From DATNPX01 sp036702975 (GTDB lineage Bacteria > Cyanobacteriota > Vampirovibrionia > Obscuribacterales > Obscuribacteraceae), in NCBI GenBank assembly GCA_036702975.1, contig DATNPX010000001.1, positions 1-34,657 on the forward strand: DNA of 34,657 bases, read 5' to 3'. This document shows, piece by piece, positions 1 to 8,610 of the stretch. The notes under the pieces are model-generated. The model was not told the DNA's origin, did no database searches, and saw nothing but the letters and a program-made list of their open reading frames with translations. A program made the position numbers and the translations under genes. The first letter of the stretch is position 1. Every line of letters begins with the position of its first letter.

Positions 1-126
1 GAGGCATCAGGACAGCTGCGTTGCATACAGCTGCGGCTGCTGGTTGATAAGGGTGACAGTTTAGCAGCTCTTGACGCCAGACTATCCATTTGGGAACCAT
101 CAGCTTAACGAAAGCAAAAGTCTGCC

Positions 127-2679
127 TTAGAGTCGCAGCCCTCGAAGTCTCAGGGCATTCAAAATTACCGAGACTGAGCTGACCGACATCGCTGCAGCAG
201 CGACCATTGGATCGAGTGTCACTCCCAGTACGCCAGAAAAAACACCAGTCGCAACCGGTATGGCAATTATGTTGTAAGCAAATGCCAGCACCAGATTTTC
301 GCGAATATTAGAGAGCATCGCCTTACTGAGCTTGTGCGCCCTGACGATTGCCGCGATGTCGTTCGTGACAAGCACGATGTCTGCACTTTCTACCGCGATG
401 TCCGTCCCTGATCCCATGGCGATACCGACATCGGCTTGAGCAAGCGCTGGTGCATCGTTTATGCCGTCTCCGGCCATGGCAACCCTTGCCCCTTTGCTTT
501 GCAAATCTTTTATTAGACCGGCCTTGCCAGCCGGCAAAAGGGCTCCATGAAACTCTCTGATACCGAGTGTAGTGGCTACGTATTTGACTGCTCTCTCGCC
601 GTCTCCGGATGCGACTACCAGTCGCATGCCTCGGCGCTCGAGTTCCTTCACCGCTAAGTCGGCACCGGTTCTTGGCTCGTCTGCAAAATCAAGGCGCGCC
701 ATGAACTTACCGTCAATTCCGACATAAACAGAGGTGACATGAGCGGATGGTTCCGGCAGACCTGCCAGTTCAGACTCATCAAATGAAACTCCACGATCTT
801 TCAAAAATGGCGCTGTACCTATGCGCACCTGATGGTCTTCAACAATCCCTCCGACACCGCTTCCAGGGCTGGATTCGAAGTCACGACAGGGCGGCAAATT
901 TTTCAGACCCAGCGACTTCAAGGCGTGCGATACTAGCGGCGCCGCCAAAGCATGCTCGCTATGGGCCTCAACTCCAGCCACCAGACGAATGATAGATGAT
1001 TCTTCGACCTCAGCAGTCGATGCGGTCGTTTCAACTTTAGTCAACGAGGGCTTGCCTGACGTCAGCGTTCCTGTTTTATCAATGACGATAGTATCCACAC
1101 TTGCTAAGACCTGCATCGCGCGCGCTTCTTTGAAAAGAACGCCGGCTTTGGCAGCGCGCCCGGCAGCAATGATTATAGACATGGGAGTTGCTAAACCAAG
1201 AGCACATGGGCATGCCACAACCAGCACAGAGACCGCTGCAGAGATGGCACGAGCCAGAGGTGCACCGGCGAACAGCCAACCAGCCAATGAGAGTACTGAA
1301 ATGGCAATCACAACGGGCACAAAGACCGATGCAACTCTGTCTGCCAGTTGCTGAACAGGCACCCTGCTTCGCTGTGCCTGACTGACGAGCGACACGATTT
1401 GCGAAAGCAAGGTATTTTCGCTGGTACGCTTAGTTTGCACCACCAGGCTTCCGGAGCCGTTGATTGTGCCTGCGCAGACGCTGCTTCCAACCTGCTTTTC
1501 AACTGCAATCGGCTCACCGGTTAGCATACTCTCGTCGACCGCAGTGGCACCATCCACTACAATTCCATCCACCGCGATGCGTTCACCAGGGCGGACATGC
1601 ACCTTGTCGCCGACACGCAATTCAGACAGAGACAACACGATCTCTGTCCCATCTGGCTTGATAACTGATGCCTCCGAAGGGAACAGCTTTACCAGATCGC
1701 GGACGGCTCCTGAACTTTGCACCCTCGCTCTCGCCTCGAGCATCTGTCCTAACCACGCCAGAGCACTGATAACAGCTGCGGACTCGAAGTAGATGCCAGC
1801 GGCATGAGGGTGTGTGGCGGAGCCGGAAAGAAGTGATATCAGAGAGGCGGTGCTATAGAGGTATGGAATAGCGATTCCCAGTGAGAGCAATGTGAACATG
1901 TTCAAACTACCCTGTCGAACTGAGTTCACGCCTCTTTTGAAGAACGGCAGGGACTGCCAACAAACAACGGGGGTAGCAAACGCAAGTTGCAATGCATAAT
2001 TTAGTTCGGGAGACAGACTGCTGGTGATACTAGATATGGCACCACCAAACATGTGGGACATACTGAGAAAAAGAACTGGGAGTGCGAGCGCAGCGCTTGC
2101 TGCGAAATGCCTGGTTGTTTCCTCCACTTCGGCATTGCCGTTGTCGGCCGTCGGAACAATCGCCTCTAAAGCCATCCCGCATAGAGGACAATCAGACGGC
2201 ACTTCAGAATGCACTTCCGGATGCATTGGGCAGATGTAGCCTGATGTGTGCTTCGAAGGAATAGTTGTAGAAGTTCTCGGGCCGGAAGCAGCGGTACTAG
2301 GCGTACCAACTGCACCGAATTTCTCAGCGCCCGAGGCATGGTGTTCATGCTGACAGCAAGAGTGGCTCGCGGCACCTGTGTTACGGCCGGCAATCTGTAC
2401 CGGTATCACATCAAGCTGTACTGTTCTTAATGACGGCGAACCAATTGTTACGGCTACTTCACTGGCATCCGCCGCCACGATAGATTTGGCTGAGTATCTG
2501 GCCGGATCATTGCTGAACTTGGTGGCGCAAGACTGATGACAAAAATGATAACGCTTGCCTTGATACTCTGCATGCGGCTTTCCCTGTCCAGCAGCTACAG
2601 TCATTCCGCAGACAGGATCTGTGTAGACGTCATTAACGTGCCTGCCTGTATCCGCCGAGCAACAATCACTTGTCATCAC
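127..2679 (-). CDS. copA: Cu(+)-translocating P1B-type ATPase (CopA-like) with YHS domain
   Basis: Inner-membrane pump that would export monovalent copper using ATP. Of 850 residues, 20-62 form a YHS metal-binding module (DPVCGM, then FCHQSC); 105-115 are Cys/His-rich; 148-173 are a heavy-metal-binding domain (YICPMHP...CPLCGM). The ATPase core follows: TGEP at 387-390, the membrane CPC site at 490-492, phosphorylation motif DKTGT at 534-538 and GDGIND at 737-742. YN at 802-803 and MSVSS at 831-835 complete the Cu(+) (P1B-1) signature as known for the family. The usual SEHP motif of the nucleotide-binding domain reads SEHA (574-577). The annotated start is GTG with an ATG one codon later; GAGG lies about 8 nt upstream of the GTG. 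There is no adjacent chaperone or regulator gene in the window. Cu(+) specificity is inferred from motifs. Confidence 0.93.
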   Translation of the reverse strand: MMTSDCCSADTGRHVNDVYTDPVCGMTVAAGQGKPHAEYQGKRYHFCHQSCATKFSNDPARYSAKSIVAADASEVAVTIGSPSLRTVQLDVIPVQIAGRNTGAASHSCCQHEHHASGAEKFGAVGTPSTAASGPRTSTTIPSKHTSGYICPMHPEVHSEVPSDCPLCGMALEAIVPTADNGNAEVEETTRHFAASAALALPVLFLSMSHMFGGAISSITSSLSPELNYALQLAFATPVVCWQSLPFFKRGVNSVRQGSLNMFTLLSLGIAIPYLYSTASLISLLSGSATHPHAAGIYFESAAVISALAWLGQMLEARARVQSSGAVRDLVKLFPSEASVIKPDGTEIVLSLSELRVGDKVHVRPGERIAVDGIVVDGATAVDESMLTGEPIAVEKQVGSSVCAGTINGSGSLVVQTKRTSENTLLSQIVSLVSQAQRSRVPVQQLADRVASVFVPVVIAISVLSLAGWLFAGAPLARAISAAVSVLVVACPCALGLATPMSIIIAAGRAAKAGVLFKEARAMQVLASVDTIVIDKTGTLTSGKPSLTKVETTASTAEVEESSIIRLVAGVEAHSEHALAAPLVSHALKSLGLKNLPPCRDFESSPGSGVGGIVEDHQVRIGTAPFLKDRGVSFDESELAGLPEPSAHVTSVYVGIDGKFMARLDFADEPRTGADLAVKELERRGMRLVVASGDGERAVKYVATTLGIREFHGALLPAGKAGLIKDLQSKGARVAMAGDGINDAPALAQADVGIAMGSGTDIAVESADIVLVTNDIAAIVRAHKLSKAMLSNIRENLVLAFAYNIIAIPVATGVFSGVLGVTLDPMVAAAAMSVSSVSVILNALRLRGLRL

Positions 2680-3144
2680 CGGTCACGCCTCACTCTAGTC
2701 TTCAATCTAACAAACACATTAGTTCCTTGTTTTATTCCAAGGTAGTTTGATAATTCCGTGCGGCGCACGAGTTCTCAGAAGACGCCAACAGTGAACATTT
2801 TACCTTAACCTCGAGGCAACCAGCGCGCAGGCGTTGCCACTTGCAACACACAGAGCAAATCGGCTTTTTTTGGACTATCCATATTCGACCACAGCGACTC
2901 TCCATCGTAGATTTGGCTCTGACACGGCAGATAAATTCAGGTAGGAATATGCCGATGCGTCCTGCTTAACACCGTATGTGGTGGCGCGATATCTGGTGGC
3001 GCAATCGGCTTTTTTTGCGAATAGAAAACCGTGACCTCGGCAGAAACGGAAGTGAATGAGCGATGCGGCCAGTAGCTCCTCTTCTGCTACCATCGGCTGC
3101 CATAAAGACCTTTGCCGCTTGACGAGGCACCTGAACGGTATCGA
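2680..3144. other. Intergenic region with a 14-nt direct repeat
   Basis: No convincing gene is present. A 14-nt direct repeat, AATCGGC followed by seven T, lies at 2858-2871 and 3003-3016, and a near-repeat GGTGGCGCRAT precedes the second copy. The minus-strand open frame at 2875-3093 has no recognisable domain and no clear ribosome binding site, so it is not called. The copper ATPase promoter should lie in the right part of its upstream region, but no clear -35/-10 pair was found. Confidence 0.5.
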
Positions 3145-3633
3145 TTACTTGGCCAAAAGATTAGGCAGATCCTTCGCTTCCAACCTCGTTTGAATGAGGT
3201 CCGGGCGGAGCTGTCCGCCGAGCGATCGGTAGAATGCTATGGCCTCCTCGTTCCAATCGAAGACGGCCCAACGCATTCCACAACAATCGAGCTCGATAGA
3301 TCGTGAAGCTAGATCGCAGAGCAATGCTTTACCGATACCTTGGCGGCGATAACCCGGCAGTACAAAGAGATCTTCGATATATAAGAAAATGCTTCCGAGG
3401 TAGCCAGAATAGCCGATGTAAAAAACTGCCATTCCAACCGGAAGCTTGCCAGTTCGTGCAATGAGAGCCTCAAATCTGGGGGTCGCTCCAAAACCCCATC
3501 GTAGAAGATTTTCTTTGCTGACTAAAATCTCCTCGGGCTTCTTTCCTTCGTATTCAGCCAAGGCAACCGTGAGATCATAGATCTCGCCTACATCGCTCGG
3601 CGTGGCCTTCGTGATAGTTAAATTCGCTATCAA
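3145..3633 (-). CDS. GNAT N-acetyltransferase, diamine/spermidine acetyltransferase-like
   Basis: Cytosolic acetyl-CoA-dependent N-acetyltransferase. The acetyl-CoA-binding motif A is seen as RRQGIGKALL, preceded by IEDLFVLPGYR and followed by WAVFDWNEEAIAFYRSLGG. This arrangement is typical of the SSAT/diamine acetyltransferase branch, so a polyamine or similar amine is the likely substrate (inference). The open frame extends to 3702, but its first 23 codons look non-native. A TTG at 3633 preceded by AAAGGA (3641-3646) at a 7-nt spacing gives a product starting MIANLTITKATPSDV, the usual family N-terminus, with 162 residues. It is divergent from the SDR gene at 3799. I see no frameshift or missing motif. 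Confidence 0.85.
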   Translation of the reverse strand: MIANLTITKATPSDVGEIYDLTVALAEYEGKKPEEILVSKENLLRWGFGATPRFEALIARTGKLPVGMAVFYIGYSGYLGSIFLYIEDLFVLPGYRRQGIGKALLCDLASRSIELDCCGMRWAVFDWNEEAIAFYRSLGGQLRPDLIQTRLEAKDLPNLLAK

Positions 3634-3798
3634 CTCCAGTTCCTTTCTGCGGCTGCATTTCTCATTGATTCCTCCATCATACCGTAACAGTTCGCCCGCC
3701 ACAGACCAGGTTTCACGCTAATTTCACCGAAAATCGCATACCTTTGCAGACGTTAGTATCGCTAATCATGGCGCATCGCATCACTGCACTGGAGGCGT

Positions 3799-4512
3799 AT
3801 GGATTTGCAAGGAAAAAGTATTGTCATTTTTGGGGGCAGTTCCGGGATCGGTCTTGCAACGGCAATAGCTGCTCATAAGAGAGGGGGACGGGTCCTCATC
3901 GTTGGCAGATCGGCTGAACGTCTCAAGAAATCAATAGAACTGATGCCAGGAGCAAATTTTGCAGTTGGGGACGCTACGAATGAGCTGGACGTGGCGCGCA
4001 TATTGTCTGATTCGAACACCGTCGACCACGTCTTAGTCACTGCCGCGGAAGCAATTTTCGGAGCTGTCAGCGATAAATCATATTCCGAAGTCAAAGCATT
4101 GATCGACAGCAAGCTATCAGCTGCGTATCACGCGGCAAAATATTGCTCTCCCAAAATGGGATCCACTGGTTCTATAACTTTCATTTCTGGGCTCGCGGCA
4201 TGGCGACCATTCGTAACCGCTGCTACCGCAGCCGCAGCCAATGCTGGGGTGGAAGCGCTCGGACGCGTCCTGGCCTTGGAATTAAAACCAATTCGGGTCA
4301 ATACGATCGTTCCGGGTGTAATTGACACACCGCTACTTGATTCCGTATTGGGTTCGGACAAGGAAAAGCGTTTAGCGGAGATAGGGTCTGCGCTCCCTGT
4401 GGGTCGCGTTGGCCGCCCAGAAGATATCGCCGATGCAGTACTTTTTTTGATGGGCAATGAATTCGTAACCGGATCTGTGCTGCATATTGACGGCGGTGCT
4501 CTACTGGTTTGA
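3799..4512 (+). CDS. SDR-fold (short-chain dehydrogenase-like) protein lacking the YxxxK catalytic motif
   Basis: A Rossmann-fold protein of the classical SDR size (237 aa). The NAD(P)-binding glycine motif GGSSGIG is at residues 12-18, and the C-terminal PGVIDTPLL and GSVLHIDGGA segments are normal. Where SDRs have Ser followed about 13 residues later by YxxxK, this protein reads ISGLAAWRPF, then AAAAN before AGVEAL, so Tyr aligns with Ala and Lys with Asn. From memory, a subfamily with this 'TSG-AA-RP...AAxNAAxEAL' pattern exists in other bacteria, so the loss is probably ancestral and not decay. Substrate and even catalytic activity are uncertain. GGAGG (3791-3795) precedes the ATG. It is convergent with dnaN. 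Confidence 0.85.
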   Translation: MDLQGKSIVIFGGSSGIGLATAIAAHKRGGRVLIVGRSAERLKKSIELMPGANFAVGDATNELDVARILSDSNTVDHVLVTAAEAIFGAVSDKSYSEVKALIDSKLSAAYHAAKYCSPKMGSTGSITFISGLAAWRPFVTAATAAAANAGVEALGRVLALELKPIRVNTIVPGVIDTPLLDSVLGSDKEKRLAEIGSALPVGRVGRPEDIADAVLFLMGNEFVTGSVLHIDGGALLV

Positions 4513-4602
4513 AGTGGTAATAACCGCGCTCAGGATATCCTTAGGCACCGTGCGTGATGGCAACTCCAGTACACTTGCTTGTGTTCAATCCGATTCAGCC
4601 GG

Positions 4603-5811
4603 CTACTTCGCTTGCACCGGCATGAGCAGATATTTGTAAGCTTCATCGCCAACGCCTTTGACAATAAGAGGCTTCAAGGGTCCAGTCATTTCGATTCTCG
4701 CCTCGTCTACGCCCAGCCGTTGGAGAACGTCAACCATGTAGCGAACGTTCACAGCGATGTCGAGAACCTGCCCTTCAAAAGCGATTGGCACTTCTTCCTG
4801 CGCACGACCAACGTCGGGGGTGTTGGCGGTAATTTGAAGTGTTTCGCCCTCAAAATGCAGCTTGATCAAGTGCGTGCGGTCGTCGGACATGACTGACACA
4901 CGTTCGATTGCAGAAACCAGATCATCACGGCGCAGGCTGGCAAGGTATTTGTACTCGCTCGGGAAAAGCTCTTGATAGCGCGGGTATTCGCCGCTGATCA
5001 AACGCGCAGACAGGAAGTGATTTTCTGTTTCAAAAACGATCTGTCCGTTGGCGACAGCTATGCGCACCTCGTTGGCTGGAGCAGCTCCGCCTTTCACACC
5101 ACGTTCTGCGGTTTCTAACAGCTTAACGACTTCCTGACAGGCACGCGCCGGAACGATCGCCTTCAGAAACGCTGGTCTGTCCAGTGTAGCGGTCTGCGTC
5201 TTTCCTTCAGTCTCCTTGTCGCCCTCGACCTTTTTCGCTGCAGGAACAGTGAGCGTGAGGAACTCCTTACGATGCGCGAGACGGCTGCCGTCAGTTGCTG
5301 TGCAGGCAACCGTGCCGTCTTCGATAACCATGTACACCCCGCCCAAAATGCTGCTAGCGTCGTAATTCGCTGCAGCGAAAGCCGTCTGAACGATAGACTT
5401 GCGCAAAATGTCAGCCGGCATGAAGACACCATCAACGTTTTTTGCATCTACCAATTTCGGGAAATCGTCAGACGCCAAGCCAGTGATGCTGAATTTGGAG
5501 CGGTGGCAATTGACTGCCGTCTCCAGAGTCTCTTTGTTGACCTGGAATGAAACCAGCTCGTTGGGCAATTTCGAAACGATTTCGAGGAGCTTCTTGCCAG
5601 GCAAAGTAATGGAACCATTAGTGTACACAACGCCTGTTGTCTTTGTTTCGATAGAGAGATCGAGGTCAGTAGCCTGAAACTTCAATGTCGTGCTGTTCAC
5701 CGACTCGATAAGCACGTTGCTCAGGATTGGCTGCACCACGCGGGTTGCCAACGCGCTTGTCACGTCTTTGAGCGCTTTGACCAGAACATCTTTTTGAACT
5801 GCGAAGTGCAT
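4603..5811 (-). CDS. dnaN: DNA polymerase III beta subunit (sliding clamp)
   Basis: Ring-shaped clamp that tethers DNA polymerase III and other clamp-binding proteins to DNA. The N-terminus is typical (MHFAVQKDVLVKALKDV, then PILSNVLIE), the middle contains FLSARLISGEYPRY, and the C-terminus ends in the characteristic YLLMPV. At 402 aa it is longer than the usual ~370; a charged insertion (KVEGDKETEGKTQTA) near residues 195-215 explains part of this. The ATG at 5811 has GAGG about 9 nt upstream. It lies downstream of dnaA on the same strand, separated by 580 bp that may hold the origin, matching the common dnaA-oriC-dnaN arrangement. Confidence 0.97.
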   Translation of the reverse strand: MHFAVQKDVLVKALKDVTSALATRVVQPILSNVLIESVNSTTLKFQATDLDLSIETKTTGVVYTNGSITLPGKKLLEIVSKLPNELVSFQVNKETLETAVNCHRSKFSITGLASDDFPKLVDAKNVDGVFMPADILRKSIVQTAFAAANYDASSILGGVYMVIEDGTVACTATDGSRLAHRKEFLTLTVPAAKKVEGDKETEGKTQTATLDRPAFLKAIVPARACQEVVKLLETAERGVKGGAAPANEVRIAVANGQIVFETENHFLSARLISGEYPRYQELFPSEYKYLASLRRDDLVSAIERVSVMSDDRTHLIKLHFEGETLQITANTPDVGRAQEEVPIAFEGQVLDIAVNVRYMVDVLQRLGVDEARIEMTGPLKPLIVKGVGDEAYKYLLMPVQAK

Positions 5812-6391
5812 GGCGCGTTACCTCTGTCTTCAATCTCGAACGATTGCTTGAGCTGGCGATATATCAAGTATTCATGCGCGGTTCTATGCGCAAGAATTGC
5901 TACAAGAATAACTTCATGACTACCTCTTCGTGACAAAAAGTTTTGCGCTGCCGGCTTGTGGATTTTCGGACGGAAAGCCTCTCTGCATCATCGTTTTCTT
6001 TGTTTGCCAGAAGTTTTCGAAAATATCTTACATGCCTTTTTTAATCAGAAAATCGCCGGAATTTCTCACGTTATGTCAGTCATTTGCCGTTCCGGATCCC
6101 GATATATATGTTGTGGGATCCGCAGGTTCAACGGAACTTTTGTCAGAGCACCGACGCCGTTCTTGTTTGTATGTCTCCTTCTTCTTTGTTCTCTAGATCT
6201 AGTTATATAGGAGTAGAAGGCAAAACTTTTTTCTGTAGATAACTCATGAACGGCATACAGGTGCCGAAAGTGCTTGTAAGTTTCTTGTACGTGAATTGTT
6301 CAAATGGAAATTTTTGCCATCAAAATTTTGAACTTTGATACACGCATTGATCGCGAAACAAACAAGTTATGGACAAGTTTTGCACAGCCAC
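5812..6391. other. oriC: Candidate replication origin (dnaA-dnaN intergenic, AT-rich)
   Basis: 580 bp between dnaA and dnaN with no credible gene; the short plus-strand frames at 5930-6210 lack domains. No perfect TTATCCACA box is present. Weaker matches are TTTTGCACA at 6378-6386 (fits TTWTNCACA), TGTAGATAA at 6234-6242 (one mismatch to TGTGGATAA), TTATGGACA at 6367-6375 and TGTGGATTT at 5957-5965. The octamer AGTTTTGC occurs three times: 5939-5946 and 6376-6383 on plus, 6220-6227 on minus. AT-rich stretches at 6185-6245 and 6300-6380 could be unwinding regions. Assignment follows gene context; strand-skew analysis was not possible. Confidence 0.5.
6093..6122. repeat. Inverted repeat in candidate origin
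   Basis: Perfect 8-bp arms CGGATCCC (6093-6100) and GGGATCCG (6115-6122) enclose a 14-nt AT-rich loop that includes ATATATAT. No T-tract follows on either side, so it is not an obvious terminator. Its position in the middle of the dnaA-dnaN spacer suggests an origin or regulatory role (inference). Confidence 0.6.
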
Positions 6392-8218
6392 TTAAACGTT
6401 CAACTGTAGCTTGATTTGCTGGATCGCATGCGCGAGATCGGCATCAGTTGCGAGGGTTTCCTTTACCTTAGAATGTGCATATAGAGCCGATGTATGTTTA
6501 CGATTTCCAAATGATTGACCGATTCTTGGGAAACTCATTTGGATCAATTCATGTGCAAGATACATCGCCACGTGGCGCGGTAAAGCGAGATCCTGAGAAC
6601 GTTTTGATGATCTCAATTCGCTCGACTCGACACGATAATATGATGCAACGGTATCAGTAATGCGCTCCACAGTGAGCGTAACTTTTTGCTTTTGTGCTGG
6701 TCCTACCGGTTGTAAGATGCCCGCCAATACTGCTGGTGTCAGAGTTGAGCCTGCCAAGCTGGCGTAGGCATGTGCGCGGATGAGAGCGCCTTCGAGTTCT
6801 CTTATATTTGTAGTGAATAAGTTGGCGATATATTCAAGTACTTCGTCTGAAACGTGCATGTTGTCTACGTCGCACTTCTTGCGCAAGATTGCCAATCTGG
6901 TTTCGAAGTCTGGTGCTTGAATGTCCGCAATCAATCCCCACTCAAAGCGGCTTCGCAAGCGCTCTTCAAGAAGTGATATGGCTTTTGGTGGACGATCGGA
7001 CGAAAGAATTATCTGGCGTCCACTGTCGCGCAAAGCATTGAATGTGTGGAAAAACTCTTCCTGGGTGGATTCTTTGCCTTGAATGAACTGAATGTCGTCG
7101 ACGAGAAGAACATCTACCTGCCGATAGCGCTTCCTGAACTCCATCATGCGGTCGTCGCGAATTGAGTTGATAAGTTCGTTTGTGAAGCGCTCACAACTTA
7201 TATAACGAACAGTTAGATTTGGGGAGTGCTTGAGGATGGAGTGTCCGATCGCTTGCATCAAGTGGGTTTTGCCGAGTCCCACACCGCCGTATACGAAAAG
7301 CGGATTGTAAGCTTGTCCGGGTTTTTCCGCCACCGCGAGTGCGGCCGAATATGGAAAACGGTTGTGTGAGCCGACTACGAAGGTTTCGAAAATGTATTTT
7401 GGACTGAGGTTTGCCTTGTTGATACCAGTTATGGGTCCGGCGGTGAATCCAGCGGATTGGGAGCTATGGGCGTTAATTGGCGTACCATCGGCGTTTCGGT
7501 TGACTCCGGTTTGCCCACCTGGTCCGATTGGTGCGCCTGGTATCAAGTCGCGTTGTTGTGCGGCAGCATTCACGGCCGCGGTGTACGCTTTATGGTCGTA
7601 AGCAGCGGGCTTAGTAGTAGTGGTAGCTGGTTTAGTGTTGGTGGTAGCTGGTTTAGCGTCGTGGCGGGCCGGTTTTGTAGCAGTGCCGACCGAGTTGGAT
7701 ATATCGCGGTCGGCTGATGTAGGCTGTTCGAAGTTTGAGGCAAGGATGGAATCCGGGCTCTTCTCGGTGGCACCATCATGGGCTCCAGGTTGCTCTTTCC
7801 CACCATGAATGCCACCAAAAGACTCGATGCTTCCGCCAAAAAAAGACTGAGCTTCCTCATCTCGGAGGCTCGTGTCGACGGGCGGCAAGACCGAGATACT
7901 GGCGATTGTCGCAGTGTATGGCTCGCTCTTTGGAATCTCGGAGTCGACCGTTACCTTCAGTTTGACAGGCGTTTTGACGACCGCTGAAAGCGACTCAGCT
8001 ATGGTCGCCTGAAAATTGTTGACGATGTAACTGCGCATGAACTCGTTGCTCACGGCTATCGTCGCTTCGCCGTTTTGGAGCTCGAGGAGGCGGGCGGGCC
8101 GAATCCATGATTGCATGCTGGGGAGCGCCACTTTTTTAGCCATCAATTCCTGAGCGGCTGCCCAGATCTCGCTTGTCGACTTCAAAAGGCGGATGTCTTC
8201 GCGCTCTCCAGATGCCAT
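6392..8218 (-). CDS. dnaA: Chromosomal replication initiator DnaA
   Basis: AAA+ initiator that binds DnaA boxes and opens oriC. The 608 residues exceed the usual ~450. Domain I is roughly residues 14-95. Domain II is a very long linker, about 96-268, containing a Thr/Lys/Pro/Ala repeat (KPATT units near 189-205). Domain III has Walker A GGVGLGKT (311-318), Walker B LLVDD (371-375), sensor I SSD (406-408), Arg-finger region LRSRF (421-425) and sensor II R473 in NIRELEGAL. Domain IV ends with the recognition signature FGNRKHTSALYA (570-581), which differs from the common FGGRDHTTVxHA: the box-contacting Asp is Lys and the second Thr is Ser. The ATG at 8218 has AAGGA about 10 nt upstream. Divergent from rpmH. 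Confidence 0.97.
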   Translation of the reverse strand: MASGEREDIRLLKSTSEIWAAAQELMAKKVALPSMQSWIRPARLLELQNGEATIAVSNEFMRSYIVNNFQATIAESLSAVVKTPVKLKVTVDSEIPKSEPYTATIASISVLPPVDTSLRDEEAQSFFGGSIESFGGIHGGKEQPGAHDGATEKSPDSILASNFEQPTSADRDISNSVGTATKPARHDAKPATTNTKPATTTTKPAAYDHKAYTAAVNAAAQQRDLIPGAPIGPGGQTGVNRNADGTPINAHSSQSAGFTAGPITGINKANLSPKYIFETFVVGSHNRFPYSAALAVAEKPGQAYNPLFVYGGVGLGKTHLMQAIGHSILKHSPNLTVRYISCERFTNELINSIRDDRMMEFRKRYRQVDVLLVDDIQFIQGKESTQEEFFHTFNALRDSGRQIILSSDRPPKAISLLEERLRSRFEWGLIADIQAPDFETRLAILRKKCDVDNMHVSDEVLEYIANLFTTNIRELEGALIRAHAYASLAGSTLTPAVLAGILQPVGPAQKQKVTLTVERITDTVASYYRVESSELRSSKRSQDLALPRHVAMYLAHELIQMSFPRIGQSFGNRKHTSALYAHSKVKETLATDADLAHAIQQIKLQLNV

Positions 8219-8463
8219 CTATTTTGTGGTCCTTTTGTTGGTCCTTGGTGCACAAAATGCAGATGCAGACGCCAAATCAATGCGCATCATTAAATTGGAT
8301 ACGCAAAACCAGCCGCCCACCAGCTGCTTGAATTCGTAAATTTTTTAGCCGGTCTTAAGGAAGACAGGCTGTAGATTCTTGGCAGAGATGATAGCATAGG
8401 CAGTTCACTCAGGATTAGCCAACAATTTTTAAGTTGGCAGTAGTTTTCGTTGGGGTAACTGTA
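8219..8463. promoter_or_regulatory. Divergent dnaA / rpmH control region
   Basis: 245 bp between the dnaA and rpmH start codons must hold both promoters. No perfect DnaA box is present. A small hairpin with arms CCAAC (8419-8423) and GTTGG (8433-8437) lies in the rpmH leader. No confident -35/-10 pair was identified. Confidence 0.5.
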
Positions 8464-8598
8464 ATGAAACGGACTTTGCGCGGCTCTATATCCAAAGCGA
8501 AAAAGGGCAGCGGCTTTTTGAAGAGAATGTCCACTAAATCTGGACAGAACGTCATCAAAGCTAGACGGGCAAAAGGTCGCTACAAACTCTCCGTCTAA
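8464..8598 (+). CDS. rpmH: 50S ribosomal protein L34
   Basis: A 44-residue basic protein of the large ribosomal subunit. The translation begins MKRTLRGSISKAKKGSGFLK and ends RRAKGRYKLSV, matching the L34 pattern (MKRTL..S, GF..RM.T..G..VI..RRAKGR..L). It is too short for many gene callers. It is first in the plus-strand cluster rpmH-rnpA-yidD-yidC-jag, with rnpA starting 12 nt after its stop, so cotranscription is very likely. Confidence 0.97.
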   Translation: MKRTLRGSISKAKKGSGFLKRMSTKSGQNVIKARRAKGRYKLSV

Positions 8599-8610
8599 TC
8601 GGAGTGCTTT

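Noticed and set aside
2875..3093. 72-aa minus-strand ORF
   Set aside because: No recognisable domain and no clear start signal; overlaps repeated sequence.
5930..6210. Small plus-strand ORFs in the dnaA-dnaN spacer
   Set aside because: No domains and no credible ribosome binding site, and the region has the layout expected of an origin.
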